Assembly: GCA_012861695.1 (NCBI GenBank)
Contig: JAAOOA010000270.1
Coordinates: forward strand, 362,501-426,500
From: Trematomus loennbergii
Lineage: Eukaryota > Chordata > Actinopteri > Perciformes > Nototheniidae
Reading direction: 5' to 3'
DNA: 64,000 bases
The translations under genes and the position numbers were made by a program. Position 1 is the first letter of the stretch. Each line of letters begins with the position of its first letter. Below the pieces are notes generated by a model, which was not told the DNA's origin, made no database searches, and worked only from the letters and a program-made list of their open reading frames with translations. Positions 52,577 through 64,000 of this stretch are shown here, in pieces.

Positions 52577-54940
52577 ACAATGAAAATAAAAAAAGACAAC
52601 TTGATAAATTATATATTTTTTTCACACATTATATTTCCATTCAAAGATTCAAGATTTTAAGGTTTATTGTCGTTGTCATATTTTTGTGTCACGTTATTAA
52701 TACAGTATGAACAGATTAGTAACAAACCACACAAAGATGAAGTTAAAGACTTATTTAATGTGCATCTGGAAAGCTTTGCTATTCTCTTACAGTACTTTAC
52801 AACATTTCAAAAGGTCACGTTTTAATACAAAGTCAAACAAAAACAATAATCTAAACTAATATTTCTGATTCCAGCTAATCAATAACAATTAGATTCAAGA
52901 GAGGATTTCTGTGTGAGGGTGAAGGTTTACAAACTTATAATCTGGAATAGGAGGCGTTGTTCTGATAAATAACGTGTGGAATATTAACGATAAATACAGA
53001 TCGAGGCACTTGCTGAATCTATCGTTTTTTCTTTCTGGAAAAAAGGGAAATTACATAAAATATTTTCCATAAAAAAGTTGATTCAAGACAAAAACTCTGT
53101 TATTAAATCTGTATTTTTCTTATATGACAATTATTGCTAAATCTGAAAGGTCTTTCCCAGCTTTGTAATTTCTCTGTTATCGTATTTCTTATCGTTTATA
53201 AGTTTATGGCAGACCAACACATTCTTGCGCAGTGCAACTCAGGCAGCCGTCTGGACGTCAAATGTCCTATTTGGGTTGCCGTACATAACTGTATGACTAC
53301 CCAATATTACGAAGGGCAACCTAAATAGGACATCATAGAAATTCAAAAGCTAGGGAAGCTCTTTCAGATTTAGCAATGAAAAGGTTGCCGTACAAAACTG
53401 TCCAATATGGGGGACCACCCGATTTCTCCAGTTTTGGAATCTCAACAGAGAACGTTTTGGCCGGACTAATACATTTCAGATTTTAGATCAAATGAAAGAC
53501 ATTCACAAGATATTATTAATGCCATAAATGATTGCCTACATTTACAGTTTCTTATTTCTCCAGTTTGGTAGCTGAAGTTAAATCCATTTCTCACTTATTG
53601 TCAGAATGTAAATAACCCACTAAAAGGAGTTATTCTCAAATTATCTGGAAATCACGTTGTAATAACAATAACTCATCTCTCGTTCAGATTCAAATGTTTT
53701 AAAGTAAATTAAAGACCAATCTTTTTATTTTTGCTTAAATTTGGGGCAACTGTAATTTTTAGTAGAATCACTGTTCATGTTTTAAGACATAACTCTTTCT
53801 GTTTGTTTACATCTAGTTTTTAATTATTGTTCCTCATTTGTTATTGTCATTTTCTGTCATTTTCTGTAAAAGCGCTTCAAGCATGAAAGGTGCTCTATAA
53901 ATAAAGTGTATTATTATTAATGTCGTCTGGTTTTTGAGTGTTTTTTCTCTTCTTTGTGAAACGCCGCTGTGTCAAATGTCCTTCTTGGGTTGCCGTACAT
54001 TGCTCTCCAAAATGGCCGACCAACCCTTTTTGACTGGTCATATTTCTGGAGTAATTATACAGTTTTTGAGGAACAGAAATGTTGTTTTCTGGCATCACTT
54101 TAACATTTTAACAAGGTGCTGGTGGGTAAGCAAGCTGGGAATAATAAGCTAAATATATATATAAGTATATTAAGTCCTCCAGGAACAACTGAAGCTTAAT
54201 TAATAAATGTGACAATAAAATAAAAAACTGCTAGATATTCACTTATCTTCCTACAGCAGCGTATTACTGAAACACCTATTGTGTACATTAAAAAATAATA
54301 ATGTAAAACCTTTAAAAATAATAACTTACAGAGCACAGATTAAAATCAGTCCTGTTTGAATAATTATCTGAATATTTCTAAATTAAGAGTGACTTTTTTA
54401 TCCAATATCACCTCCTCAGTTTCCCCTCTATACATTAAAATGAATACAAATTAAGGTTTATATCTTCTCTCATAGCTCTCGTAGTGCTAATTATCGGACG
54501 TTTCTACAACCAATATATTAAACATTTGACTTTAAAATGTATGAATGGCACTACAGGTAAGAGAAAAATGGTGTATTTTGATTATGATTTTAAAGGGTTT
54601 AATTATAATCTTTATTCAATATTTAATACTTCTGAATGAATCCGAACTACTTTTGAAATGTGAACAGTGCAACAACGATGTAGAAAAACTGGTATCATCG
54701 TTCTTTAAAATGTATTTTCTTCGCTATCAATGCTATGCTAACACACAGTCTGCAGCGCTGGAAGTAATACAAGTTGTATTTCTGCAAAAACTAAAGCTCA
54801 GAAATATAAATGTTCCCACAGACTTTGAAACCTAATGTTTATCTTTAGTTGAAGCTTCTCCTTTTTCAAACCTTTCCTCCTAAATGTGAGTTCAAAGCTC
54901 TGATTATCTCCTGAACAAAGACTATGAACATATTCATAGG
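52577..54940. other. AT-rich intergenic stretch, no gene seen
   Basis: Contains repeat fragments shared with 36.3-36.8 kb, such as CCTATTTGGGTTGCCGTAC near 53262 and a similar string near 53985. A 96-codon open frame at 54545-54835 has no recognisable similarity and no splice context. Confidence 0.5.
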
Positions 54941-54943
54941 GGC

Positions 54944-55145
54944 GGTGGTGGCGAAGTCCATAGAGACTTGGCTTGGTAAACTGGAAGGTCACCAGTTCAA
55001 GTCCCGGAAAGACCAAGTGCTACCAAGGTGTCCCTGAGCAAGGCACCGTTCCCTACACTGCTCCCCGGGCGCCGTACATAATGGCAGCCCACTGCTCCTA
55101 ACACTAGGATGGGTCAAATGCAGAGAAACCATTTCGTTACATAGT
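54944..55145 (+). mobile_element. tRNA-derived SINE
   Basis: GGCGGTGGTGGCGAAGTCCA head, B-box-like AGTTCAAGTCCCGG, body CCTGAGCAAGGCACCGTTCC, and tail GGGTCAAATGCAGAGAAACC. A common fish SINE layout. Confidence 0.8.
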
Positions 55146-55430
55146 AGTATGTTCCCACAGCTTTCTTACAGTGCAGACGCTTTTCTGCTTGCTCTTGCCT
55201 CTGCTTACTTTTTATGCTGATTTTCCTATTCTTATTCTCTGAAAACTTCGAGCAGCGGCTCCTGGACATTAACTTATCACTGGGACAGTTATTCATCGTA
55301 AATAGACGGAGGGTTTCAGCCATATTTCAACATTTTTACGACGACCTCAGTCTTACAGTAGCGTGCCTAGCAACAGCTAAAGCCTGGTAGGCTACTGCAT
55401 GCTATTTAGCTTAAGCTAGTTGGTAGCAAA

Positions 55431-56675
55431 ATGCCTCCGTTCTCTACAGATGACTTCCACAAACTTCAACAGAAGATGGCTGTGTTGGAAATGAAAATGC
55501 AACGGTTGGAAGTTAACGTGGAAGTGAATGGACTATGTTGTGGGAATAACACCACTTTACCAGTGTTGCAAGATAATGGAAAAGGGTATGCTAACTCACA
55601 GCTAGTTAGCAGCTACAAGGTTTCCAAGGAACAGGAGGGCTGTGTACTGGGTAATAAATCTACAAGTGGTAGTCCTCCCTGGAACTCTCTGGGTGCAAAG
55701 CCTAAGAGTAAATCATTTCCATGGGATTTGGGAGGACGAATAACAGGCAGAGCCCAGCGCTCTGAAATCTGTGATGCGACCGGCTGGCCTGCATTGTTAT
55801 CACCCAGGAAGAGTGCCTCTTCAACCCCTATTCATACTAGGAAACAGCCGTGGACAGCTGCTAAAGGGAGAACTACAAACAATCCTCCTAAACCACCAAG
55901 TGTGCCAATCCAGAACAGATACGCTCCGCTGACCGAGAACCGGAGATCTCTTTCTGATGACCTGGATAACCTGTCCTCTTCACACAGCAGGGTAAGGACC
56001 AATAGCTACTCCAAAAGTAAAAGGCTAGAGGGAAAGCTAACGACTGGGCCTGAAACTCTGATTGTGGGTGACTCTGCTGTAAGAGATGTAAAAGGTCTGT
56101 GTAGTAAGAACAACACCAAAGTACTCTGTTTTCCCAAGGATATGGTCTCCGACTTGGCTGAGAAGATCCTGCATATTGGGGCTGAACATCCGACTGTGAA
56201 GAATGTGGTACTACATATTGGAACAAATGATGTTGTGAAACAACAGTCAGAAGCGCTGAAAGAAGACTTTAAATGTCTGTTGGAAACTGTCAGCTCTCTA
56301 AATGCGGAGGTGTTCATCAGTGGCCCTCTACCGCCAGTCAGAAGAGGAGTGGAGAGATTCAGCAGACTGTTTGCATTGAACACGTGGCTTTCAGCTGCCT
56401 GTACTGACCATTCTGTCCATTTTATTGACAATTTTAACTTTTTCTGGGATCGCAGACATCTTTTTAAGGCAGATGGAGTTTGCCTGAACAAGTCAGGAGT
56501 GAAATTGTTTATCTCTAACATATTCAACTGCCTGCGTCAGCAATCTGTTCCCTCTGCCAAGGACAAGCGGCAAGAGGAATCAAAACAGGAGAAAGACACA
56601 ACACATGCGCAGAAAACCCTGAAGAAGTATCACTGCACCCGCCTGAGGAATGTTCTGATTATGGGAGACCTATGA
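55431..56675 (+). CDS. LINE ORF1 protein with SGNH/esterase-like domain
   Basis: 414 codons. An N-terminal coiled-coil-like stretch (LQQKMAVLEMKMQRLEVNVE), a polar middle, then an SGNH-hydrolase-like domain: block I LIVGDSAVRD (about residue 213), block III VVLHIGTNDVV (about 264), and a C-terminal D-x-x-H-like region DRRHLFKADGVCLNKSG (about 346). The coding frame probably continues, shifted, to 57063 in a proline-rich tail with an 87-bp duplication (56834 and 56921). Role: RNP formation in retrotransposition. Confidence 0.85.
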   Translation: MPPFSTDDFHKLQQKMAVLEMKMQRLEVNVEVNGLCCGNNTTLPVLQDNGKGYANSQLVSSYKVSKEQEGCVLGNKSTSGSPPWNSLGAKPKSKSFPWDLGGRITGRAQRSEICDATGWPALLSPRKSASSTPIHTRKQPWTAAKGRTTNNPPKPPSVPIQNRYAPLTENRRSLSDDLDNLSSSHSRVRTNSYSKSKRLEGKLTTGPETLIVGDSAVRDVKGLCSKNNTKVLCFPKDMVSDLAEKILHIGAEHPTVKNVVLHIGTNDVVKQQSEALKEDFKCLLETVSSLNAEVFISGPLPPVRRGVERFSRLFALNTWLSAACTDHSVHFIDNFNFFWDRRHLFKADGVCLNKSGVKLFISNIFNCLRQQSVPSAKDKRQEESKQEKDTTHAQKTLKKYHCTRLRNVLIMGDL

Positions 56676-57106
56676 CACAAATGGAGGAGTCTCCACTGCC
56701 CGTCACCCCCCTGTCAACGCCTTTGAGGATACTCTTCATTCATCCCCCAGCTCTCTCTACTCTCCGCTCACCCTTTCACCCTCGCCCTCCCCCCTGGAGT
56801 TCGATGACCGCATGAAGGCGAGATGCAGGGTTGGCAGCATGTCCTTTACCCCCGCCCCTCAACGACGCCCACCAAAATCACCGAAGACAAGCCTACGTCA
56901 ACCACCTCCCCCCCCTGGCAGCATGTCCTTTACCCCCGCCCTTCCACAACGCCCACCAAAATCACAGAAGCAGAGACGCGCACCATCTCCCCCGTCTTCA
57001 TCACCGTGCCTACGTCAACCACCCCCTCCCTTCAAGAAAGCATCTGCAGTCTCCGAAGCCTGATAAGGATGTGTGTGTACAAAACGCAACAAACTTTTAC
57101 TGATAT

Positions 57107-57750
57107 GTGCTGGGTCCAGGCTCAAGGGCATATGGCACTCTCAACTCTTTCCAGCACATGCCGGGGCCCTGCCTGCCAGTAGCTTTGCCGATATCTGTGT
57201 TGATAGGTAATAGATTAAGAGCGGTAAATCAGCTTAGAAACAGGAAGTGCTCAAACGTTTGTGTGAGGTTATCAAATTTAGCAGTGATTCCATGTCAGCC
57301 ACAGCTTGTCACAACATTTTTTACTGATAGTGTATTTAACAAACTTAAACTAGCTTTATTAAATGTCAGGTCTTTGGCAGGAAAAACATTTTTAATCAAT
57401 GATTTTATCACTGAGCACAATCTCGATTTTATGTTTTTAACGGAAACTTGGATTGAACAAAATAACAGTGCAGCTGTTCTTATCGAATCAACCCCTCCCA
57501 ACTTTAGTTTTATGAGTCAGGAAAGAATGCATAAGAAAGGGGGTGGAGTTGCTATTTTGTTCAATGATTCCATTCAATGCAGGAAGACATCTTATGGGGA
57601 CTTTGCTTCTTTTGAATATGTGGCCCTTCAGCTGAAATGCTCCTCTCGAGCTCTGTTCCTAAATATCTATAGACCACCCAAATACTGTGCAAGCTTTTTT
57701 GATGATTTTACTGAACTGCTGTCTATAGTGTGTATTGACTTTGACCGTTA
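57107..57750 (+). pseudogene. LINE ORF2 endonuclease, first part
   Basis: APE-type endonuclease: LALLNVRSLAGKTFLINDFI, FMFLTETWI, GGGVAILFN, ALFLNIYRPP. The frame breaks at about 57748, and the next frame continues VGDFNIHVDNP. Confidence 0.87.
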
Positions 57751-60134
57751 GTCATTGTTGGTGATTTTAACATCCATGTTGACAACCCCCAGGACAGAGG
57801 GGCTAAAGAACTGTTTTGTGTTCTTGATAACTATGGACTGACTCAGCATGTGGCGGAGCCCACGCACAATAAGGGGCACACTCTGGACTTAATTATCTCA
57901 AAGGGTCTGAATATCTCAAAGGTTGTGGTGACTGATGTTGCACTCTCTGATCATTCCTGTGTTTTCTTTGAGAGCTCTATTTCTGTTCACAAAAATGTTC
58001 AGAAAGAGGTAACCACAAAGCGATATTTAACAGAAAATACTAGGGAAATGTTTACTCATAATTTTTCATCCACACTTGCCCCTGCTAACATCTCAGTAAA
58101 TGAGCTAGTAGATCATTTTAATTCAAAAATTAAAAATGTTATAGATACCATTGCTCCAACTAAGGTAAAGGAAGTGATTGGCAAGAAAATATCTCCATGG
58201 AGAAAGGCCATGACCGTGAGAACAGAAAAAAGAGAGTGTCGAAAAGCTGAACGTAGGTGGCGAAAAACAAATCTCCAGGTTCACTTTGAAATCTATAAAG
58301 AGAGACTTGGCCTTTATAATTTGGAATTGAAAAACGCACGACAGTCTTTCTTCTCTGACATCATTACCAAAAACAAAAACAACGCACGTGCCTTGTTTGC
58401 TACCGTCGACAGACTAACTAACCCCCCAGTGTCAGTAGCCTCTGAATTTCTATCCACCAGGGCGTGCAATGATTTTGCCTCCTTCTTCACTGACAAAATT
58501 CAGAAAATTAGACAAGCAGTCAGTGCCTCTGCATCAGGTACAGCAAATGTTTGTCCCTATGTCCACCTAATATCAATTCAAACACCATGACACAATTCCA
58601 TCAGATTAATGGTAAAAACTTAGAGGACATTATTCAACTTCTGAAATCCTCCTCCTGCTGCCTTGATATTATTCCAACAGGATTTTTCAAAGATGTTTTT
58701 CCTTGCATGGCCTCAGATCTACTTCATATAGTAAACACATCTCTTCACTCAGGTATTTTTCCAGAGGCCCTGAAAACTGCAGTCATTAAACAGCTCTTAA
58801 AAAAGAATAATCTAGATGCCTCAGTAATGAACAATTATAGGCCAATCAAACCTGCCATTTCTAGGTAAAATCATTGAAAAAGTTGTATTTCAACAGTTGA
58901 GTAACTTCTTGCATTTAAATAACTGTTTGGATGTTTCCAGTCAGGATTTCGTCCAAACCACAGCACTGAGACTGCTCTTGTAAGGTCTTCAATGACATCC
59001 ACTTAAACACAGACAGTGGCAACTTCAGTGGTATTATTAGATCTCAGTGCTGCGTTTGACACTGTTGACCACAACATATTACTAGACCGACTAGAAAACT
59101 GGGTGACTTTCGGCAACAGTTCTAAATTGGTTTGAGTCCTACTTAAAGGACAGAAAAAACTTTGTGTTTCTATAGGGTAAACACATCTGAGTTTCAATAT
59201 GACATGTGGGGGTACCTCAAGGTCCATCTTGGGGCCTCTTCTCTTTAACATCTACATGCTACCACTGGCTCAGATAATGAAAAACAACAAAATAAGTTAC
59301 CATAGCTATGCGGATGACACACAAATTTACGTAACAATTTCACCAGGATTATGCTCCAATTCAAACACTGAGTAAGTGCATTGAACAAATCAATGACTGG
59401 ATGTGTCAGAACTTTCTCCAATTAAACAAAGATAAAACTGAGGTAATGGTTTTTGGAGCCAAGGCAGAACGTATAAAAGTTAGCGCTGAGCTTCAGTCTG
59501 CAATGTTCAAAACAACAGATAAAGCCAGAAATCTAGGTGTAGTCATGGACTCTGACCTGAGTTTCAACAGTCACATTAAAACAGTTACTAAATCAGCCTA
59601 CTATCACCTAAAGAACATATCTAGGATTAAAGGACTAATGTCACAGCAGGATTTGGAAAAACTTGTCCATGCTTTTATCTTCAGTAGACTCGACTACTGC
59701 AATGGTGTCTTTACAGGCCTCACTAAAAAATCTATTAGAAAGCTGCAGCTAATTCAGAACGCCGCTGCTCGAGTCCTCACTAACACTAAGAAAGTGGATC
59801 ACATCACTCCTGTTCTGAAGTCCTTACACTGGCTTCCTGTGTGTCAAAGAATAGATTTCAAAATATTGTTGCTGGTTTATAAAGCTTTGAATGGTTTAGG
59901 CCCAAAAACATGTCTGACCTACTGCTAAATTATGAACCATCCAGAACTCTCAGGTCTTCAGGGACTGGTCAGCTTTCTGTCCCCAGAGTCAGAACTAAAC
60001 ATGGTAAAGCAGCATTCAGTTATTATGCTCCAAATATCTGGAACAAACTCCCAGAAACCTGCAGGTCCGCTGCAACTCTTACTACTTTTAAATCCAGGCT
60101 GAAGACTTTTCTTTTTGCCGCTGCTTTTAATTGA
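57750..60134 (+). pseudogene. LINE ORF2 endonuclease end and reverse transcriptase
   Basis: Endonuclease end: GDFNIHVDNP, HTLDLIISKG, LSDHSCVFF. RT: LKTAVIKQLLKK, NNYRPI, SGFRPNHSTETAL, the catalytic YADDTQIYV (about 59307-59333), LNKDKTEVMVFG and NLGVVMDSDLSF. C-terminal: FSRLDYCNGVFTGL and LHWLPVCQRIDFKILLLVYK. Frame changes occur near 57748, 58570, 58855, 59000-59350 and 59920. Confidence 0.88.
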
Positions 60135-60345
60135 ACTATTCACATCTTAAATTGCACTGTAACTTTTATCCATGTATTTTTTGTTTTAATGTTTATTTTA
60201 TTATCTTTTCTTTTTAATGACTGATTTTAAATGCCATTTTTAAAATGTCTTCCATTTTTGTAAAGCACTTTGAATTACCTTGTGTTGAAAGGTGCTATAT
60301 AAATAAACTTGCCTTGCCTTGCCTTGCCTTACCTGTACTACGTAA

Positions 60346-61218
60346 TGACAATAAGTTGAATCTTCAATCTTCTTCAATCATCATCTGTTTAAAAGTGACT
60401 GTTATTTTTGTATATATGACTCTTGTGCCGTTATACTTTCATGTTGTATCGATGCCTCTTAATGTGGGACTTTGTATACATGTGTAAATGTTTGATTATG
60501 TAGATATCTTTACATATTTTAACTTGTATTCATCGGGATTGTGAGAAACAGCATTTCTAAGATGTGGAAAATACAGTTAAATATTTACTTTTAATAAAGA
60601 TTTATCCTGTGTATGCTCTGGTAGCATGAGAATTAGTTGTTTATATTCCCAGGAATGGCTTTGAGGATACAAATTAGTAAAACAAAGGACATTTAATCGC
60701 TGATTTTGCTGCAAAATGACAATAAAATCGACGTGTTTTATAACTTTGCAGCTCCCTTTTTTCTCTCATTACAGCAGCAGTCGAGTGCGTTCACGTTTCC
60801 AATCTAATTCAATATTCATAATATTCCAGCTTGTTCTTTCAGCCTCACCAAAGCAGCTGTGAGAGCATTAAAACATACATTTACATGTGTTAAAACATGC
60901 TTAATCTAAACACATCCTACAACATACCTCACTTTCTGTTTCCTCTCATTCCTCATTACCTCAAACATTAAATCAAAATCAAAGCACTTTCTGTTTAACC
61001 AATTTAAATCTGAGTTTCCATAGAAAACCTCTCCTCAGAGATTAAGCCACTTGTTGAAGGACTTCTCAACATGTAGAGAAAGTCTAATTTTAAAATGAGT
61101 GAAGTGACCCTGAGTCAAAGTGTCAGAGGTCAGAGGTCAGAGGAAATGTAACCACAGTGAGGTTAAACATCCTGCTGTGTTTCTCTGGATCTGGATCTGG
61201 ATCATACCACACTGACGA
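60346..61218. other. Intergenic stretch, no gene seen
   Basis: AT-rich with no recognisable coding segment. It probably includes the 3' UTR of the gene ending at 61219 (minus strand). Confidence 0.45.
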
Positions 61219-61314
61219 TCACTGATATAAATCTTCGCCCGCTACGTTTTGATCCAGATCGTTGATCCTCTCCGGAGAAAAGCCTTCCTCGATGGCTACC
61301 TTTGAAGCAAGGAC
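61219..61314 (-). CDS. Terminal exon of an unidentified minus-strand gene
   Basis: The minus strand reads VLASKVAIEEGFSPERINDL then DQNVAGEDLYQ and a TGA, after a good acceptor (pyrimidine-rich run, TTGTAG). 96 bp, phase 0. The composition and splice signal look like a real, conserved C-terminus, but I do not recognise the protein. Upstream exons would lie to the right, possibly beyond 64000. Confidence 0.6.
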   Translation of the reverse strand, partial: VLASKVAIEEGFSPERINDLDQNVAGEDLYQ

Positions 61315-61429
61315 CTACAAGATAAGAGAGAGAGAAAGGAAGTCAGACTGGGACTAACTGGAGAAGGTTTAAAAGCTCAAACTGGTTTATTGTTATATGT
61401 TATTGTCAGAGATTGCAAAAGTACACTCA

Positions 61430-61545
61430 TCCTTTACTCAAGTAGAAGTACAGATACTCGTGTTTAAAAATACTCTGCTAAAAGTAGAAGTACTGACTAA
61501 ACTTCTTTACTCAAGTAAAAGTAAAGAAGTATGGGCTTTGAAATG
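61430..61545. repeat. AGTAAAAGTAGAAGTACT-type dispersed repeat
   Basis: Same repeat type as 18050-18290. It directly precedes the MITE at 61549, and a related tract resumes after it near 62034, so the MITE may have inserted into it. Confidence 0.6.
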
Positions 61546-61548
61546 TAC

Positions 61549-62033
61549 TTAAAGGGGACCTATCATGCAAAATGCACTTTTGTACGTCTTTTATACATGA
61601 ATATGTGTCCCCGGTGTTCCAGGGAACTCACCAAGTGTCAGAAAACACAACCCTCTCTATTTTCCTCCATACCCAAATCTCTAAAAAAGGATCTGATAAA
61701 AACAGATCCAGATTTGAACACTGTCCTGACGTCAGGACGGTGGCGCTACGGCTACTGGGCCAACTCCACCAATCAGGAGGAGACAGCCACGGCCATTGCC
61801 GTTCGAAAGCGCTGGAGACGCTGTAGTACATATGCCAGGCCAGTAGGTGGTGCTGTTCTCACTGAATCTGCCCTTGCTAAAACAGAGCTAGAAATTGTGA
61901 AATTGAGCAAAATGAGGCATGGCTAAAATGCATGATCTGTTTGGTATTTTGAAAAAAAAAAGTATAAATATGCCTTATATAGGTATGGTCCTACACTATA
62001 TTATTCAAATATAGTATGATAGGTTTACTTTAA
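61549..62033 (-). mobile_element. TTAA-flanked MITE, reverse orientation
   Basis: 485 bp, ends TTAAAGGGGACCTATCATGC and ATGATAGGTTTACTTTAA. Nearly the reverse complement of 3572-4067. The ORFs within (for example RSRFEH or [10 protein letters not shown]) recur in every copy but start and stop with the MITE. Confidence 0.88.
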
Positions 62034-62303
62034 GTAAAAAGTACCCATAACTAGCAGCTATTTTAAAGAGTACCTGACCTCCCTTTATATTAATAGAACA
62101 ATAATGTCATTGTTAGCTAATGAATGTTTCCATGCTGAACAACGGCAACATGACAACGTTTTCATTGGTCCCTCTTCTTTAGAGAAGACCAGGAAATGAT
62201 GGATACACGGATCGTGTTCAAATCAATAGGCACGCAATGACTCTAAATAATAATGATCACGCCACCAAACACACATTCAAACTAAAGGAACCAGCCTGTT
62301 TGG

Positions 62304-62722
62304 AAGATGTAAGAAGTAGAAAGTACAGGTATTTGTGTTCAACATGTAAGAAGTAGAAAGTACAGGTATTTGTGTTCAAAATGTAAGAAGTAGAAAGTAC
62401 AGGTATTTGTGTTCAACATGTAAGAAGTAGAAAGTTCAGGTATTTGTGTTCAAAATGTAAGAAGTAGAAAGTACAGGTATTTGTGTTCAACATGTAAGAA
62501 GTAGAAAGTTCAGGTATTTGTGTTCAAAATGTAAGAAGTAGAAAGTACAGGTGTTTGTGTTCAAAATGTAAAAAGTAGAAAGTACAGGTATTTGTGTTCA
62601 AAATGTAAGAAGTAGAAAGTACAGGTATTTGTGTTCAACATGTAAGAAGTAGAAAGTACAGGTATTGGGTTCAACATGTAAGAAGTAGAAAGTACAGGTA
62701 TTTGTGTTCAAAATGTAAGAAG
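62304..62722 (+). repeat. 37-bp minisatellite, about 11 units
   Basis: Units around ATGTAAGAAGTAGAAAGTAC then AGGTATTTGTGTTCAAA, with an alternating AACATG/AAAATG variant and one shorter unit near 62660. Confidence 0.94.
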
Positions 62723-62924
62723 TCAAAGTAAAAAGTGGTCAGACAACCTCTGTTGAATACTAGTTAAATATTAAAATGCTAAGCTGTGTGTGTTTTTTTA
62801 TTGTATTATTGGCATGATTTTGACTGTGTTTAGAGTCAGTATGTTAGCACAGTTGCAGATTGAAAACCCACCTGCTACGACTACACATTGGCAAATTAAA
62901 AAAAGGAAATAAAAACCTTCTCAT

Positions 62925-63080
62925 TTAGTTTACGTTACATTTTCCAAAGCGACTGACGATAATGTGTAATCAACCATGACGATACAAACCAAGAAACACT
63001 CAGGAAAGCTGAAGTCCTGCAAGTACATAAGCATTGATAAGACAAACCTGTCTAGAGTGCAAAGTACACAGGTAAGTTAA
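62925..63080 (-). repeat. SINE-tail-like fragment
   Basis: Contains TACATTTTCCAAAGCGACTGACG, similar in pattern to the tail seen at 2215-2250 and 20467-20495. No tRNA head was found. Confidence 0.45.
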
Positions 63081-63099
63081 GTACATTGTACTCAAGTAC

Positions 63100-64000
63100 T
63101 GTACTTAAGTACAATTTTGGTATACTTGAACTTTACTATTTCCATTGTATGCTACTTTATACTTCTACTCTAGTAACTAGTAGGCATTAGTCAAAAATAA
63201 AATATAAAAAAATCCTAACATTTACAATAACTCCAGAGCGTTGTAAAGTCCAAAAATGTAACATCAACTCAATAAATATAGCTGTAATCATTTCCAAAAT
63301 TCAGATGTTTTCCTCCATATTCAATATTTTAAAGCAGTTACCCTTTAAAGACAGGCGATACAGAACCACATCCTGATCCAAACATACCCGAAAGGAAAGG
63401 GGAAACCCCCAAAAGCACAATATGGCCTCTTTGAGTCTGTAAAATATGATTTGTAAACCGGGATATACTGTATATGCAGCTCTGCAATTCTTCACTCTAA
63501 ATAGTATTTTCACACATAATTAGCCTTTTATTTAGCAAGTATTGGGTTGTTGAATATTTAATCTTACAGCCCTACCTGGCACCATCAATACTGAACTTGC
63601 ATGCTGCTTTCATGTGACCACAACAAGAAGCATAGCATGATAACATCATCAAATCATCAAGAGACGTTCAAAAGCAGTGAAAGAAGCTTCAGATTTTAAA
63701 TAAAGGACACTCAGTGCAGCCCTAGTTTGTATACATTGTAAAACAAAATGTTAAAATGATTCTTCTTCCTCTGTTTTTAGGCGAAGTGCCAAATCCACGT
63801 CGGCTTGAAGTGAAGAGAAAGATCCTGAGAACAAACTGTTTCAATAAGGAGAAATATTGAACCTGTTCAGATGTGTTTCATTACTTTCTGTTTAAATGTT
63901 AGTTAACATTCAGTTTCTGGATTTAAAGGCCCTTTAATTTGACTGCATGACTTGTGGTTAATACTGTTTTATATACATTATTACATCTGTAATACTACTC
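63100..64000. other. Right-edge stretch, no confident gene
   Basis: A pyrimidine-rich run ending TTTTTAG at about 63780 could be an acceptor before a short terminal exon on the plus strand, but no frame after it is recognisable. Otherwise AT-rich. Confidence 0.3.

Larger units (their letters stand above)
55146..60345 (+). mobile_element. Nearly full-length L2-like LINE
   Basis: About 5.2 kb: 5' region, ORF1 (55431-about 57063), ORF2 (about 57107-60134) and a 3' end GGTGCTATATAAATAAACTT followed by (GCCTT)n. Esterase-type ORF1 and a 3' microsatellite tail are features of L2/CR1-group LINEs. ORF2 has several frameshifts, so the copy is inactive as read. The 5' limit is not certain. Confidence 0.88.

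Noticed and set aside
54545..54835. 96-codon hydrophobic frame
   Set aside because: No similarity recognised, no splice or promoter context, AT-rich DNA; probably chance.
62304..62722. Possible CRISPR-like array (37-bp repeats)
   Set aside because: The units are directly adjacent with no spacers, in a eukaryotic context; it is a minisatellite.

Overview
This window looks like teleost fish nuclear DNA. It holds split genes with GT/AG introns, a FISNA-NACHT receptor of the fish-expanded NLR family, fish-type tRNA-derived SINEs, an L2-like LINE, long (TG)n tracts and many nested hAT, TTAA-target and Harbinger-like elements. The species cannot be named from the sequence alone.

Layout. (1) 1-17943, minus strand: FARSB, the beta subunit of cytosolic phenylalanyl-tRNA synthetase. 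Fifteen coding exons are recognisable from the start codon to roughly residue 488; the last exons lie off the left edge. Its introns are loaded with MITEs and SINEs. (2) 18000-24590: intergenic DNA with a TTAA-flanked element, a LINE RT fragment, a 2.3-kb hAT element with a perfect 8-bp target duplication, and a GAGTCC-type satellite. (3) about 24590-51793, plus strand: one large NLR gene. The order is a non-coding first exon, three short peptide-repeat exons, a RING exon, a FISNA-NACHT-helical exon, LRR exons, short linker exons, a FIIND (ZU5 then UPA) and a terminal CARD. This is an NLRP1-like architecture with an added RING. Its introns carry a 6.5-kb hAT-bounded block, a hAT/BED-finger relic, a solo LTR and a composite LTR-LTR-LTR element primed by tRNA-Trp. 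(4) 51850-52580: a second RT fragment of the LINE seen at 19.4 kb. (5) 54940-60345: a SINE followed by a nearly complete L2-like LINE with an esterase-type ORF1 and an endonuclease/RT ORF2. (6) 60.3-64 kb: intergenic DNA with one well-formed terminal exon of an unidentified minus-strand gene (61219-61314), a MITE and a 37-bp minisatellite.

Reading frames are interrupted by single-base indels both in the housekeeping gene FARSB (two) and in the NLR gene (nine or more). Exon lengths and splice phases return to register if each indel is discounted. Assembly error is therefore the leading explanation for many of them, although the LRR exons look more degraded. The most interesting biology is the NLRP1-like receptor: RING plus FIIND-CARD, a candidate FIIND self-cleavage site with conserved His-Ser spacing, an 18-residue tandem repeat next to the NACHT module, and a variable minisatellite linker before the CARD. 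The LTR trimer is the second highlight.
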